From Veillonella parvula (GTDB lineage Bacteria; Bacillota; Negativicutes; Veillonellales; Veillonellaceae), in assembly GCF_036456085.1 (NCBI RefSeq), contig NZ_CP138632.1, positions 1,593,001 to 1,657,000 on the forward strand: 64,000 bases of DNA, read 5' to 3'. Of the stretch, positions 16,300-26,112 are shown in pieces. Numbering within the stretch: the first letter of the stretch is position 1; the number at the start of each line of letters is the position of its first letter. Made by a program: the position numbers and the translations under genes. The notes below the pieces were generated by a model. The model saw only the letters and a list, made by a program, of their open reading frames with translations, was not told where the DNA came from and made no database searches.

Positions 16300-17397
16300 T
16301 TAATTTCGAAAGAAGCGATAGAAATTCGGCATAAGTTGAGTAACTAACTCTGTCGGTTCATATAGAACAAACTTCTTCACTTTTCTTGCTTTCAATAACT
16401 TTGCGTCTTTTAAAATTTGTAAGTGTCTCGATACGCTTGATTCAGTCATTAATAAAATTTGCGCTAAAGACTGTGTCGTACTTGGTTTTTCCAAAACATA
16501 ATTCATAATTTGCAACCGCACTGAATCGCTCAAGGCTTTAAAAATAGTAACTAATCCCTCCGGTGTGGAGTTATAATAACTTGGTTGCTCCGCAATATCA
16601 TAAGTAATAGCAATTCCTTGATTAAAAGATTCAACAAACAGATGCGGCCAAATAAAATAACTTGGTAACAACATAATAGAGTCACTGTCCTTTAAATAAA
16701 CCTCTTGATTAAAAGGTTTAATAATAGCTAAAGCTCCTTTTTCCCAATGGATTCGATCAATTTGTAAATGATTAAACATCTCTATAAAACCTTTTTCCCT
16801 CAAAAATGAAGATTGCTTTTGTATTTCAATTAAAAGCTTTTGCTCAATTGATTTTTCTTTCCAAGTATCATCAAAAATTGATTTTCTATACCAATCAATA
16901 AAAGAAAAAAGTCTCCTATAAACACTTGTAGCATTTCGCTTCAAATCTTTAAGCAATTGATCATTTTCATTTAAAGAAAAATCTTTCCACTCTAGTCCTT
17001 TTGCTAATGTTGGAATAAAGGCATTTTCTCTATCATCTATTATTCTCTCCAAATACTCAATTAATTGAATAGTCGGATAATTAACCAGAAATTTCTTTAA
17101 ATTTTGTATTTCCTCTTCAATCGTTGTCATATGATAACGAAAATTACAAAGTAAAATAGGAGAGACCCCCAGTTCATAAAAAAGTTGGAAATAATGAAGA
17201 TTCTCATAAAATTCTTCAGTAAGTTTATCTTGTATCTCAATCACCCAATCAATATTAGTTCCATGATGGCGCGGATTTAAAAGCACATGTAAACTTCTAA
17301 AAAGTTCATTTAAAGGGGAATACACAAATTGTATTCTTTGTATTAACGTTTCATTTGTTTCCAAAGCATAATCGCTAAACCGAATTGTAATAGACAT
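16300..17397 (-). CDS. ArsR-type regulator with N-terminal DUF5937-like domain
   Basis: A 365-residue transcription regulator. About 270 N-terminal residues (ending near IAEQPSYYNSTPEG) resemble the DUF5937-type sensing region; residues about 280-355 form an ArsR winged helix: FKALSDSVRLQIMNYVLEKP, then TTQSLAQILLMTESSVSRHLQILKDAKLL. It is divergent from the MFS exporter gene and most likely represses it, releasing when the exporter's substrate binds. The ATG at 17397 has AGGAGG six bases upstream; the ATG two codons earlier abuts that box. A palindrome at 17410-17437 in the shared promoter is the expected operator. Codon use is AT-rich, as in its partner, suggesting the pair moved in together. 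Confidence 0.75.
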   Translation of the reverse strand: MSITIRFSDYALETNETLIQRIQFVYSPLNELFRSLHVLLNPRHHGTNIDWVIEIQDKLTEEFYENLHYFQLFYELGVSPILLCNFRYHMTTIEEEIQNLKKFLVNYPTIQLIEYLERIIDDRENAFIPTLAKGLEWKDFSLNENDQLLKDLKRNATSVYRRLFSFIDWYRKSIFDDTWKEKSIEQKLLIEIQKQSSFLREKGFIEMFNHLQIDRIHWEKGALAIIKPFNQEVYLKDSDSIMLLPSYFIWPHLFVESFNQGIAITYDIAEQPSYYNSTPEGLVTIFKALSDSVRLQIMNYVLEKPSTTQSLAQILLMTESSVSRHLQILKDAKLLKARKVKKFVLYEPTELVTQLMPNFYRFFRN

Positions 17398-17409
17398 AAA
17401 CATCCTCCT

Positions 17410-17464
17410 AAACGATTCGATATTTTTTGAATCGTTTGATTATAGACTTTAGACTTATTATATT
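17410..17464 (+). promoter_or_regulatory. Operator and promoter of the exporter gene
   Basis: AAACGATTC (17410-17418) faces GAATCGTTT (17429-17437), a perfect inverted repeat with a ten-base centre. Its right arm overlaps a -35 box TTGATT (17436-17441), followed after exactly 17 bases by -10 TATATT (17459-17464). A repressor bound here would block RNA polymerase. Confidence 0.65.
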
Positions 17465-17499
17465 ATACTTAATAGTTTTAAAGAAAAGGAGAAATCTTT

Positions 17500-18855
17500 A
17501 TGAATAAACAATTGCAAGATCTACTCATAACAATTGTTGCAGGTATGGGAATGTTATTATCCACTCTCGATACAGGAATTATCAATATAGCATTACCCTT
17601 TTTAAAAGAACAATTTCAAACTTCAACTGATATTGCAGCCTTCACAATAACCGGTTATACTTTAGCTTTAGCTATCTCTATCCTACCTTTAGGCGTATTA
17701 AGCGATAAATTTGGAAAATTAAAAATTTCGTATTTAGGATTCGTGCTTTTTGGTCTAAGTTCTTTATTTTGTGGCTTAATTAACAATATCAGTTTATTAA
17801 TTATTGGACGAATTTTTCAAGGCATAGGAGCGGCTGCTTTACAAGCTACTTCTGCCGCACTAATTACAACTTTAGTTTCTGAAAAACGTAAAAATAGCTC
17901 TATTGGTATCCTCGGAATTATGATTGGTTTAGGCCCTATTCTAGGGCCCTCTTTAGGCGGGATCATACTTTCGTTAAGTTTCTGGCAACTTATTTTTTTG
18001 ATAAATATTCCTTTTGTAATTCTCGGAATTGCATGTAATAATTTCCTTCTCAATAAACTCTCCGAAAAAAACAACAACCGACAATTAGATATGCTTGGAA
18101 TTACTATAAACACTCTCATGTTAGTTTCTCTCTTATTAGGATTATCTTTATTAAACAAATCACATCTATTTGTAGTTGGTATAATCCTGATACTATCTAG
18201 CTTGTTGCTCGGAATTATATTTTACTATGTGGAACTTAATAACAAACACGCACTTATCGATATCAAAGGATTAAAAAATAATCCTCAAGTAATCTCTTAC
18301 CTTTTTCAAACAGTTACTTTTGGCTTTGCCTCTGCAATGATCTTTTTACTTCCCCCCTTCATTTTTGAACAATCATATCATCTAGAAGTGGGGCAAACTG
18401 GATTTCTTGTTCTAGGAGCTCCTACAGGGCTGGTGCTTTTTTCAAGAATATCCAGTAAAATCAATAACGGCAATAAAAATAAGCTATTTAGCCATATTGG
18501 TCTAAGTATTATTATCATATCCTTGATTTTTCTCTTACTGATCAATCCTAACTGGCCTTATCAACTCTTAACATTAGGATTATTCATCTACGGTATTGGT
18601 GGAGGATACTTTCAACCTGCTAATATTGCCAGTATTATGCAAGCCAGTCCTATGGAAATCCAAGGAAGTACAGGAGCTTTGCAACGAATGCTGCAAAATG
18701 TTGCGATTTCAATCGGTTCAGCTATTGGTGCAACTTGCTTAAATATCTGGTCAAATGATTTATTATTAGCAACTCGAATTGGATGGGGAATTACACTAAT
18801 TCTGGTTATTATAAGTTTAAAAGAAGTATTTAAATTTTCCCATCATAATAGTTAA
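17500..18855 (+). CDS. MFS drug-type exporter (DHA2-like)
   Basis: A 451-residue major facilitator with about 14 hydrophobic segments. Diagnostic parts: LDTGIINIALPFL near residue 22 (motif D1 of the drug:H+ antiporter-2 family), the loop GVLSDKFGKLK near 67 (motif A), GRIFQGIGAAALQ near 106 and the antiporter motif GPILGPSLGGI near 147. It should pump a small lipophilic or cationic compound out using the proton gradient. AAAGGAG precedes the ATG by nine bases. Control is by the divergent ArsR-type regulator through the palindrome in between. A strong terminator follows directly. Confidence 0.85.
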   Translation: MNKQLQDLLITIVAGMGMLLSTLDTGIINIALPFLKEQFQTSTDIAAFTITGYTLALAISILPLGVLSDKFGKLKISYLGFVLFGLSSLFCGLINNISLLIIGRIFQGIGAAALQATSAALITTLVSEKRKNSSIGILGIMIGLGPILGPSLGGIILSLSFWQLIFLINIPFVILGIACNNFLLNKLSEKNNNRQLDMLGITINTLMLVSLLLGLSLLNKSHLFVVGIILILSSLLLGIIFYYVELNNKHALIDIKGLKNNPQVISYLFQTVTFGFASAMIFLLPPFIFEQSYHLEVGQTGFLVLGAPTGLVLFSRISSKINNGNKNKLFSHIGLSIIIISLIFLLLINPNWPYQLLTLGLFIYGIGGGYFQPANIASIMQASPMEIQGSTGALQRMLQNVAISIGSAIGATCLNIWSNDLLLATRIGWGITLILVIISLKEVFKFSHHNS

Positions 18856-18869
18856 TACAATCTAATCCA

Positions 18870-18909
18870 GAGGCTGTAATTAAAACTAAGTTTTAATTAC
18901 AGCCTCTTT
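18870..18909. terminator. Strong terminator after the exporter gene
   Basis: GAGGCTGTAATTAAAAC (18870-18886) pairs with GTTTTAATTACAGCCTC (18890-18906) around three bases, then TTT. Confidence 0.85.
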
Positions 18910-18999
18910 GTCATATCTATTCAATAACATACCTACCTAAAACAAAAACACACTCACCTTGGAATATTCTCTCTGTATGAAAAAATGAATCTGACACGA

Positions 19000-19078
19000 T
19001 TGAATATGGATATTCGCCCTGTAAAAGTACTAATGATATAGAAAACCTCGAACTACTCTGAAAACGACTTAGGTCACT
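19000..19078 (+). repeat. Partial direct copy of the left arm and loop of the hairpin at 19117-19311
   Basis: TTGAATATGGATATTCGCC... through CGACTTAGGTCACT repeats, with a few changes, the sequence at 19134-19213. The right arm is absent: after GGTCACT the sequence becomes TTTTCTCCC. It therefore looks like a broken copy of the element next to it. The rest of 18910-18999 holds nothing I can support. Confidence 0.7.
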
Positions 19079-19116
19079 TTTTCTCCCTAGGAAGTCTAGC
19101 AAGGCCCCTTATGGGA

Positions 19117-19311
19117 TTAAATAATCCAACGGATTTGAAAGCGGATATTCGCCCTGTAAGAGTACTAATAATATAGAAAGCCCCGAACTATTCTGAAACC
19201 GACTTAGGTCACTATGGAGGCTTTCAGGATAGTTCGGGGCTACTTATACGTTCTGAGTATCTAAATAGACAGAGCGAATATCAGCTTCTATTAAATTGTT
19301 GGATTATTTAC
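19117..19311. repeat. Long imperfect inverted repeat with conserved loop (copy A)
   Basis: The core stem is AGCCCCGAACTATTCTGAAA (19179-19198) with its complement at 19222-19241 (one G-U). The loop CGACTTAGGTCACTATGGAG (19200-19219) is shared by five other elements in this window. Outer arms also match: TAAATAATCCAAC near 19117-19130 with GTTGGATTATTTA at 19299-19311, and GCGGATATTCGC with GCGAATATC near 19272. The outer right arm reaches into the last codons of the secreted-protein gene. It may serve as its terminator or be an insertion. Confidence 0.7.
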
Positions 19312-19675
19312 CCCATAGGGCCTGCATAACTTCCGCCCCCATGGTATCCGGTTCAATTTTCGTAGGTTTTTGTGCTTGTTTACTGGATAGCAATGCTATA
19401 CCAGCATTGCTATATACTGTTGTATCAAGTTCTGTCCATGTTTTTTCTTTGCGATCGATCCTTACTGTGTAGATATATGTAAAGCCTTCAACATTGTTGA
19501 TTTTAACAAGTACTGTAGCCGCATCATCTGTTTTATATACAGAAGAGTTGTCAATAAACCATGCCGCATCGTCAGCATCAGCATCGATATAGTACCAGTC
19601 AGCAGCACTAGCTTGACCAAAGCCACCTACAAAGAAAACCCCTGCTGCAAACATAGCAGCTAACCATTTTTTCAT
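19304..19675 (-). CDS. Small secreted protein, paralogue of 15813-16187
   Basis: A 123-residue protein with signal peptide MKKWLAAMFAAGVFFVGGFG, cleaved after ASA, then ADWYYIDADADDAAWFIDNS, a FTYIYTVRIDRKEKTW strand region, and a C-terminal AEVMQALWGK. The mature part shares its start (A-(D/N)-W-Y) and end (LIWGGK/ALWGK) with the other small secreted protein, so the two form a local paralogous pair, now unequal in charge (this one acidic, the other basic). Start at 19675 has GAGGAG ten bases upstream. Located downstream of nothing transcribed in its direction except gyrA's distant upstream region. Function unknown; a periplasmic or surface role is likely. Confidence 0.6.
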   Translation of the reverse strand: MKKWLAAMFAAGVFFVGGFGQASAADWYYIDADADDAAWFIDNSSVYKTDDAATVLVKINNVEGFTYIYTVRIDRKEKTWTELDTTVYSNAGIALLSSKQAQKPTKIEPDTMGAEVMQALWGK

Positions 19676-19753
19676 TTTTAAACTCCTCAACACTAGAGGC
19701 GACCATCTTAGATGGTCGCCCATGGTTACTTAATAGTCATATAGTGTTTTATA

Positions 19754-22222
19754 TTATTCTACTTCTTCTTCGATTTCAGCGCCTGGAATAACAGCAATAC
19801 TAGCTACCTTATCACCTTCGTCGAGGTTTTGTGTTTTCACACCAGAAATAGCTTTGCCCTTCTTCACAGCGATGTCATTCATATTGAAGCGGATGATTTT
19901 GCCTTGCTCAGAGATAAGCATGACTTCGTCATCGTTATGAACAACCTCTACGGCTACTACATCGCCGGTTTTGTTAGTAATCTTGAAGTTCTTAGAGCCT
20001 TTACCACCGCGTTTTTGCAATGTATAAGCTTCCGCATCATTGCGTTTACCAAAACCTTCTTCAGAGATAGTAAACACTTGTGCTTCACTTTCATCAGTAT
20101 TAAGAACACCAGCGCCTACAACCACGTCGCCTGCATTTAATTTAATACCGCGCACGCCGTGAGCTGCCCGTTTCATGAGGCGCACATCGTGCTCGCTGAA
20201 GCGAATAGCGATACCCAACTTAGTGCCAATCAAGATGTCTTGGTTGCCAGTCGTTACGTTAACGGAAATCAAACGATCGCCTTCGTCGAGATTAATCGCA
20301 TTGAGACCAGAACGACGGATATTGCGGTATTCTTCAATAGCTGTACGTTTTACAACGCCGAACTCAGTGACCATGAATAAATTTACATCTTCATGGACCC
20401 GTTCAAGGTCGATCATAGTCGTAACGGATTCGCCTACTGCGAGTGGCAATACGTTAACCATAGCGGTACCACGAGAGTTGCGGGAGCCTGCTTCCGGCAC
20501 TTCGTACGCCTTGAGGCGATATGCACGGCCTGTAGATGTGAAGAATAACAATGTATTATGAGTCCGCACATGCATAATTTGCGTTACATAATCATCTTCC
20601 TTCGTCTTCATGCCGATAACGCCAGCGCCGCCTTTATGTTGGTTGCGATATACGTTCGCGTTCATACGTTTGATGTAACCTTGTTTAGTCAAGGTAATGA
20701 CCATTTCTTCGTCAGCAATGAGGTCTTCTACATCAAGATCAGACGTATCGATGGTGATTTCAGAACGACGAGGGTCGCCGTATTTTTTCTTCATATCATC
20801 GAGTTCGTCTTTGATGATTTGACGTTGACGCGCTTCGCTAGCCAAAATAGCTTTCAAATCTTCGATCAATGCCAACAATTCCTTGTATTCCTCTTCGATT
20901 TTCTCGCGTTCCAAACCTGTTAAACGGCGTAAACGCATGTCGAGGATGGCTACCGCTTGTTTCTCTGAAAGCCCAAATTTTTGCATTAATGCATTACGTG
21001 CAATTTCGTCAGTTTGGGAACTGCGGATGGTAGCGATTACTTCATCGATGTGGTCGAGGGCAATCAACAAGCCTTCCAAGATATGAGCACGCGCTTCGGC
21101 TTTGTTAAGCTCGAATTGAGTACGGCGTACGATTACATCTAGGCGATGATCTAAGTAGTAACCCAATACTTCTTTCAAATTCAATACGCGAGGATGCCCG
21201 TCCACGAGGGCTAGCATAATCACGCCGAATGTTTCTTGAAGTTGAGTGTGTTTATATAATTTGTTAAGTACGATGTCTGGTTGCACATCAGCCCGCAATT
21301 CGATAACGATGCGCATACCTTGGCGGTCAGATTCATCGCGAAGTGCTGTAATGCCATCGATGACCTTATCACGGCTCAAGTTCGCAATGGTTTCAATGAC
21401 GCGAGCCTTATTCACTTGGTACGGAATCTCAGTCACTACGATTTTATGCTTGCCCTTGGACATCTCTTCGATGGTTGCACGAGCACGCATTTTAACGCTA
21501 CCACGACCTGTGGAGTACGCTTTTTTGATGCCTTCTCGGCCCAAAATGAGCGCTCCAGTCGGAAAGTCTGGACCTTTAATAGCGGTCATCAATTCATCTA
21601 CAGTCACATCCGGATTGTCGATGAGCATCGCCAGACCATTACATACCTCGTTAAGATTATGTGGTGGAATATTTGTCGCCATCCCTACGGCGATACCGCT
21701 GGAACCATTGATGAGAAGATTTGGAATCTTCGCAGGCAATACGGTTGGTTCTTGCAAGCTTTCATCATAGTTCGGCATGAAATCAACAGTTTCCTTGTCG
21801 ATATCGGCAAGCATTTCCGTTGTAATCTTCGCCATACGTACTTCGGTATAACGCATCGCAGCGGCACTATCGCCGTCGATAGAGCCAAAGTTACCGTGGC
21901 CGTCCACCAACAGGTAACGGGTATTGAAATCCTGCGCCAAACGAACCGTCGCGTCGTAAACGGAGCTATCCCCATGTGGATGATACTTACCGAGTACGTC
22001 ACCGACGATACGAGCGGATTTCTTGTACGGTTTATTTGGCGTCATGCCTGTTTCGTGCATCGCGTACAAAATACGACGATGTACTGGTTTCAAGCCATCA
22101 CGCACATCTGGAAGCGCACGCATTACGATTACGGACATTGCATAATCGATGTACGCATTCTTCATTTCTTTATCAATCTGAACGGGATGAATATTCCCGT
22201 GGGACCATTGTTGGTCTGCCAC
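19754..22222 (-). CDS. gyrA: DNA gyrase subunit A
   Basis: An 822-residue type II topoisomerase A subunit, which with GyrB introduces negative supercoils. The N-terminal breakage-reunion domain contains the quinolone-resistance region [15 protein letters not shown] with Ser and Asp at the usual resistance positions (wild-type by this test), and the catalytic Tyr in MRYTEVRM near residue 123. The C-terminal DNA-wrapping domain keeps a GyrA box as QKRGGKG near residue 735, which separates it from ParC. The start is GTG with AGGTGA just upstream. Unusually, gyrA is about 36 kb from gyrB rather than beside it. Confidence 0.97.
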   Translation of the reverse strand: MADQQWSHGNIHPVQIDKEMKNAYIDYAMSVIVMRALPDVRDGLKPVHRRILYAMHETGMTPNKPYKKSARIVGDVLGKYHPHGDSSVYDATVRLAQDFNTRYLLVDGHGNFGSIDGDSAAAMRYTEVRMAKITTEMLADIDKETVDFMPNYDESLQEPTVLPAKIPNLLINGSSGIAVGMATNIPPHNLNEVCNGLAMLIDNPDVTVDELMTAIKGPDFPTGALILGREGIKKAYSTGRGSVKMRARATIEEMSKGKHKIVVTEIPYQVNKARVIETIANLSRDKVIDGITALRDESDRQGMRIVIELRADVQPDIVLNKLYKHTQLQETFGVIMLALVDGHPRVLNLKEVLGYYLDHRLDVIVRRTQFELNKAEARAHILEGLLIALDHIDEVIATIRSSQTDEIARNALMQKFGLSEKQAVAILDMRLRRLTGLEREKIEEEYKELLALIEDLKAILASEARQRQIIKDELDDMKKKYGDPRRSEITIDTSDLDVEDLIADEEMVITLTKQGYIKRMNANVYRNQHKGGAGVIGMKTKEDDYVTQIMHVRTHNTLLFFTSTGRAYRLKAYEVPEAGSRNSRGTAMVNVLPLAVGESVTTMIDLERVHEDVNLFMVTEFGVVKRTAIEEYRNIRRSGLNAINLDEGDRLISVNVTTGNQDILIGTKLGIAIRFSEHDVRLMKRAAHGVRGIKLNAGDVVVGAGVLNTDESEAQVFTISEEGFGKRNDAEAYTLQKRGGKGSKNFKITNKTGDVVAVEVVHNDDEVMLISEQGKIIRFNMNDIAVKKGKAISGVKTQNLDEGDKVASIAVIPGAEIEEEVE

Positions 22223-22386
22223 AATCTCACCTCATTTTACTAACACTGATACTAATTCATCATATAATTATAGCATTTTTAAGGGTTTAACGCTATCTTT
22301 TATGTCTATTTACATACTAAATATCGGTTATATCGAGCTATCATTTTTAATGTATTATTAATGGAATATATTTCAAATTATTCTTG

Positions 22387-23709
22387 TTAACAGCGCAATT
22401 CCTTAAGAAAATTTTCTTCACTCGCCTGCATTTTAATAATAAAATCGTTATAACTAGAGGCATTCTTGGGGATTTTTAGACCACATTTTAGAACATAAAT
22501 ACCTTCTCTAGGACTAACATTATTTTCATACTTTGTTCCTTGATTTAATACTAATTTTTTACGACCTGTCTCCTCAGAGTCTGGGTATAAATAATATCCT
22601 TTTTTAGCATCAAATCTAAACATGTATGCTAACACTTGTAAGTAATCTTTTCCGCTAATATTTTTTATAGGTTTATATTTTGCATCTGCAATAATTCGAT
22701 TACTTGCATCTCTACCAATAAAATCTGGATAAATCAACCCCTGTTGTCTACCCCCTGAAAATAGTTGTTCCGAACCAGACCCAGATTTATTTTTAGGATG
22801 ATAAAAATCTTTACCAATTAGTAAATTAATATACTCTTCCCAAAGCCATGCACCATCAAATAATATACCATATGATATATTGTAGCCAAAACCAATTTGT
22901 CCTTTCTGATTTTGTAATATCAAAATACATAAATTCTGTAATGCTCTATATTCATGATAATATGCATGTCTAACTAGATTCTTTTTATTTTTATTAATAA
23001 TGGTCTGCCTATCTTGAACTTTATACGTAAATGTAACATCTACGATTAATTGTATCTCCATTTTTACATTAGAAAGTACCATGTTACCATATGATGTATT
23101 CTTAATAAACTCAATGGTGTGTCTTACCAACTGTAACAAATAATTATCATATGAAAACGTCCTTTGCTTATATGCAATACGCCCTACAAAAGGAGTATTA
23201 CATTTTATATGTCTCGCAATATCTATAGAACCTTTAATATTACTATCATTGTACTCGTTACATACATATTGTTTAAAAATACCTTTACGAATGGCTACTT
23301 TTAAAAGATAGGGAAACAAAAAGCACAAATAGTTTATAATGCTATTCTCATTATTACTATCTGTTTCCAAATTAACAACATTTGGAATATCTAGCACACG
23401 ACTCAGTAAATATTGAAAAAAATAATCATGATCAATTTCACTAAACCTAGATTTTATAATTAGTCGTTCAAGTCCACAACCAAGAAACCCCATAATATTG
23501 CCAGTTTTATAGAAGCCATCTTCCATTCGAAGAATGGTTTGACTGCCTTCCACATCTTGAGATTCAGAGATTGTCTGAGGAAATAGAAATATTCCTTCTT
23601 TTTCAAGGTTTTTTAAAGTCTTATTAAGAATCTTAGCCTCTAAATTTTTAATCTTATAAAAATCTTTTTTTTCAATTTTAGAGTTATCTTTAATTCTCAG
23701 TGGATCCAT
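22387..23709 (-). CDS. mcrC: McrC-family restriction subunit
   Basis: A 440-residue McrC-type protein, the nuclease partner of an McrB GTPase. The N-terminal half carries the family's adaptor region (KTGNIMGFLGCGLERLIIKS near residues 70-90), the middle the AYKQRTFSYDNYLL helix, and the C-terminal part the PD-(D/E)xK nuclease core: GLIYPDFIG then RIIADAKYKPI near residues 330-350. It starts at 23709 with GGTGA six bases upstream and overlaps mcrB by 20 bases, so the two are coupled. McrBC systems cut DNA carrying modified cytosine. No methyltransferase lies nearby, so a type IV, modification-dependent system is more likely than a full restriction-modification locus. Confidence 0.85.
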   Translation of the reverse strand: MDPLRIKDNSKIEKKDFYKIKNLEAKILNKTLKNLEKEGIFLFPQTISESQDVEGSQTILRMEDGFYKTGNIMGFLGCGLERLIIKSRFSEIDHDYFFQYLLSRVLDIPNVVNLETDSNNENSIINYLCFLFPYLLKVAIRKGIFKQYVCNEYNDSNIKGSIDIARHIKCNTPFVGRIAYKQRTFSYDNYLLQLVRHTIEFIKNTSYGNMVLSNVKMEIQLIVDVTFTYKVQDRQTIINKNKKNLVRHAYYHEYRALQNLCILILQNQKGQIGFGYNISYGILFDGAWLWEEYINLLIGKDFYHPKNKSGSGSEQLFSGGRQQGLIYPDFIGRDASNRIIADAKYKPIKNISGKDYLQVLAYMFRFDAKKGYYLYPDSEETGRKKLVLNQGTKYENNVSPREGIYVLKCGLKIPKNASSYNDFIIKMQASEENFLKELRC

Positions 23710-24940
23710 TGTTTTCACCAAAATAGGCATCCTCAAACGCTTTCATTAACTCATCTTCATTATACATACCTTGAATATAATCATGTAGAAGTGGCTGTAA
23801 GTAATCAGTCCACAACTCATTATCATCAATATCTTTTAGCTTTAGAAAATATGCAGGGCCAATTTGATAGTTTTTATTTAGCCCTTCAGTTTTAATAATC
23901 TCCGTATTAAGAGCATCCATTCTCTTAATCGCATCATCTATCTTTGTTTTCTCTTCCAAAACATTTAACATATCCTCACTATCTTTTGGCGTAATTTCTA
24001 TAAAACGGAATCGTCTACGCATAGCAAAATCAAAGCTGTCTACAGAACGATCTATGTCATTCATTGTCCCAATAATATACACATTTTCAGGAATATAGAA
24101 TTTTACATTTAAGTTATCACGCAAATTTGCATATTGTGTCGATACAGCGCCTGATGGGCCTCTATAATTAGGATCTATAGAGAAAAATAGTTCACCAAAA
24201 ATTTTGGAAATTTCACCTCGATTAATCTCATCAATGATAAACACATATTTTTTAAGGGCCTCACGCTTTATATCAGTATGATCCTCTTCTATATCTTTCA
24301 TTTGAGAAAGCTCATTGTAGAGTGCTATATAATAAGAATATCTTTGTCGATTATTGTTTTTACCAAAAAACGCTCTCACATCTTTAGGCTGTTTAAACGA
24401 CTTATCTTTAGGGGCCATTAATAGTTGTATAATATCTTCAATCTTTAACGTCCTAGTACTTTTTTCATTATTAGGAATATTAATAGTTATGGTTTCATCA
24501 TCATTGTCAATAATGGTAAACTTATTTCCCCTTTGTATTTTAAATTCTTTATCATTACAATTTGAAAGAAACCTCTGAATTTTTCTGCGAAGCCTTTTTT
24601 CTGCTTCAGATCTATTAGAATTTTCAAAATTTGCTCTAGCTTTATCAACAAATAACTTAAATACACCATCACACAATACAAATTCCATACCATCATCATT
24701 AGAATTAGGTTTTATACCTTCAACAAAATCCGTGTAATCATAGCTTGGATGGAATTGTACAAATTCAACCTGTTTTTTTTCATCATCTGTAAGCTTAGTA
24801 TAATCACTCTTCATTCCGTCAGTAACAATATTAGCGGCTATACTTTGAGCTAAATATGTTTTCCCCGTACCTGGAGCCCCACGCAAAATTATATTTTTAG
24901 CAACCTTCAATATATCGGAATACTCTTTTATAGTTTTCAT
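23690..24940 (-). CDS. mcrB: McrB-family AAA+ GTPase
   Basis: A 416-residue AAA+ protein. Walker A GAPGTGKT lies near residue 21, the McrB-specific VQFHPSYDYTDFVEGIKP near 60, Walker B VFIIDEINRGEISKIFGELF near 240, and sensor/arginine-finger block IGTMNDIDRSVDSFDFAMRRR near 300. There is no N-terminal DNA-recognition domain; an insert of about 90 residues (RKIQRFLSNCNDKEF... to AFFGKNNNRQRY) sits between the HPSYDY and Walker B blocks, probably providing specificity. It loads the McrC nuclease and drives translocation. SD GGGAG precedes the ATG. The locus is AT-rich and lies just upstream of gyrA in transcription order, a typical spot for acquired defence genes. Confidence 0.85.
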   Translation of the reverse strand: MKTIKEYSDILKVAKNIILRGAPGTGKTYLAQSIAANIVTDGMKSDYTKLTDDEKKQVEFVQFHPSYDYTDFVEGIKPNSNDDGMEFVLCDGVFKLFVDKARANFENSNRSEAEKRLRRKIQRFLSNCNDKEFKIQRGNKFTIIDNDDETITINIPNNEKSTRTLKIEDIIQLLMAPKDKSFKQPKDVRAFFGKNNNRQRYSYYIALYNELSQMKDIEEDHTDIKREALKKYVFIIDEINRGEISKIFGELFFSIDPNYRGPSGAVSTQYANLRDNLNVKFYIPENVYIIGTMNDIDRSVDSFDFAMRRRFRFIEITPKDSEDMLNVLEEKTKIDDAIKRMDALNTEIIKTEGLNKNYQIGPAYFLKLKDIDDNELWTDYLQPLLHDYIQGMYNEDELMKAFEDAYFGENNGSTEN

Positions 24941-25087
24941 AAATTACTCCCTATCCATCTAAAAAAGTACTAACCCACAGTATTATTTCATTTATATTTC
25001 ATATTCTACCATAAAAAAAATTTTTTTATTAAAATAATCAAGTATTTGCAATTGGTCAATATACTTATATATACCAACATTCAATAC

Positions 25088-25121
25088 AAAAGGACGTGTA
25101 GTGTTATACTACACGTCCTTT
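25088..25121. terminator. Bidirectional-type terminator upstream of mcrB
   Basis: AAAGGACGTGTAGT (25089-25102) pairs with ACTACACGTCCTTT (25108-25121). It ends transcripts of the lipoprotein gene before mcrBC. The 290-base gap also holds a short candidate gene (25234-25359). Confidence 0.8.
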
Positions 25122-25233
25122 ATATAATTTCGTATTCATCTCTAGCTATTATGTATTATCCAACAAAACACTACTAATGAAATTTATCTTTAGCCAAAGA
25201 TTATTCATATTATCATTACCATAGCTCTCAAAG

Positions 25234-25359
25234 TTAATGCACCGCATGTTGTATCATATGATTTAAAATACTAACAAAATCTCGTTCTACAGCCGAAGTG
25301 TCGTTACCAGTACTACCAATACCTGTTAGCATGGTTTCTTTCCAATCATTTTTTGCCAT
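25234..25359 (-). CDS. Candidate 41-residue peptide gene after the lipoprotein
   Basis: ATG at 25359, three bases after the lipoprotein stop, opens a frame for MAKNDWKETMLTGIGSTGND... ending ...HMIQHAVH. It has no strong SD of its own but could be reached by ribosomes finishing the lipoprotein. The composition looks like a real soluble peptide with an amphipathic C-terminal helix. No family recognised; may be chance. Confidence 0.35.
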   Translation of the reverse strand: MAKNDWKETMLTGIGSTGNDTSAVERDFVSILNHMIQHAVH

Positions 25360-25362
25360 AAA

Positions 25363-26040
25363 TCAAAAGGCGATCAAATACTTAGCTTTTGTTTTGTCCG
25401 CTTCTCCTTTTGGTAGATAATAAAAGCCTACGCTTCTATCAGAACGAGGGTGCAATAACGCTGGGTTGTCTTGCGGTTTATACAGGCTATATATAGATTT
25501 CATAAAGGTTAGAATATCTCCACCCTTTACAGATTCGTCTACAAAGATAATCTCATCATATGTGAATAGAGATATCTTATTAGTACCTGCTACACGTGTC
25601 GCTTTAGACTTAGCTAGCTCCAAGGCTTCCTCGTGCGTCGCCATCCGCATGCCATACTGCTTAGCACGTTCCACTAACGAACCATTCAAATGAACTAAAT
25701 ACGCTTGTGAATACGCAAAATCCGCATCATTTTTTCGCTCGCCACCAGGGGCCGGCAATGTTGGCCACTTGACTACAGAATTTGTAGTAAAGGAAATACC
25801 ATTGCTTTCATCATAAAACACATACACATTTCGCTGGAATGGCTTCTCCTTCTCCACAACAGATGACTGAAGAACAAGATTCGGATGCACAACCGAGAAC
25901 TCCTTCTCCACGCTAGACTTGATATCCTCTGGTGTAGCAGGATCACCATTCTCCGTCGTCCAAATGAAAGAACAACCACTCAACACAACACTACAAACAC
26001 CAACGATACCTAACAACACAAACTTAACAAACAACCTCAT
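25363..26040 (-). CDS. Lipoprotein of unknown function
   Basis: A 225-residue lipoprotein: MRLFVKFVLLGIVGVCSVVL signal and lipobox LSGC, with the mature protein starting CSFIWTTENGDP. No catalytic motif stands out; the mature domain has several aromatic-rich strands (NVYVFYDESNG, ISLFTYDEIIFVDE) and ends KAKYLIAF. The ATG at 26040 follows GGGGAGG by nine bases; a TTG two codons earlier is less likely. It lies alone between element B and the small peptide candidate. Not recognised beyond its lipid anchor. Confidence 0.55.
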   Translation of the reverse strand: MRLFVKFVLLGIVGVCSVVLSGCSFIWTTENGDPATPEDIKSSVEKEFSVVHPNLVLQSSVVEKEKPFQRNVYVFYDESNGISFTTNSVVKWPTLPAPGGERKNDADFAYSQAYLVHLNGSLVERAKQYGMRMATHEEALELAKSKATRVAGTNKISLFTYDEIIFVDESVKGGDILTFMKSIYSLYKPQDNPALLHPRSDRSVGFYYLPKGEADKTKAKYLIAF

Positions 26041-26112
26041 ACACAAAACCTCCCCTCTCTCTATGTAGAAACTATAGAATGAATATGCTGGGATAACTAT
26101 GGATAGGACTAT

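Noticed and set aside
18917-19102. A 61-codon minus-strand frame between the exporter and the hairpin element
   Set aside because: It consists of the broken repeat copy and has no SD.
19754-22222. Quinolone-resistance change in gyrA
   Set aside because: The usual Ser and Asp positions in [15 protein letters not shown] are unchanged.
21281-22243. A 320-codon frame on the strand opposite gyrA
   Set aside because: It is the mirror of a highly constrained gene, has no ribosome site, and its translation has no domain.
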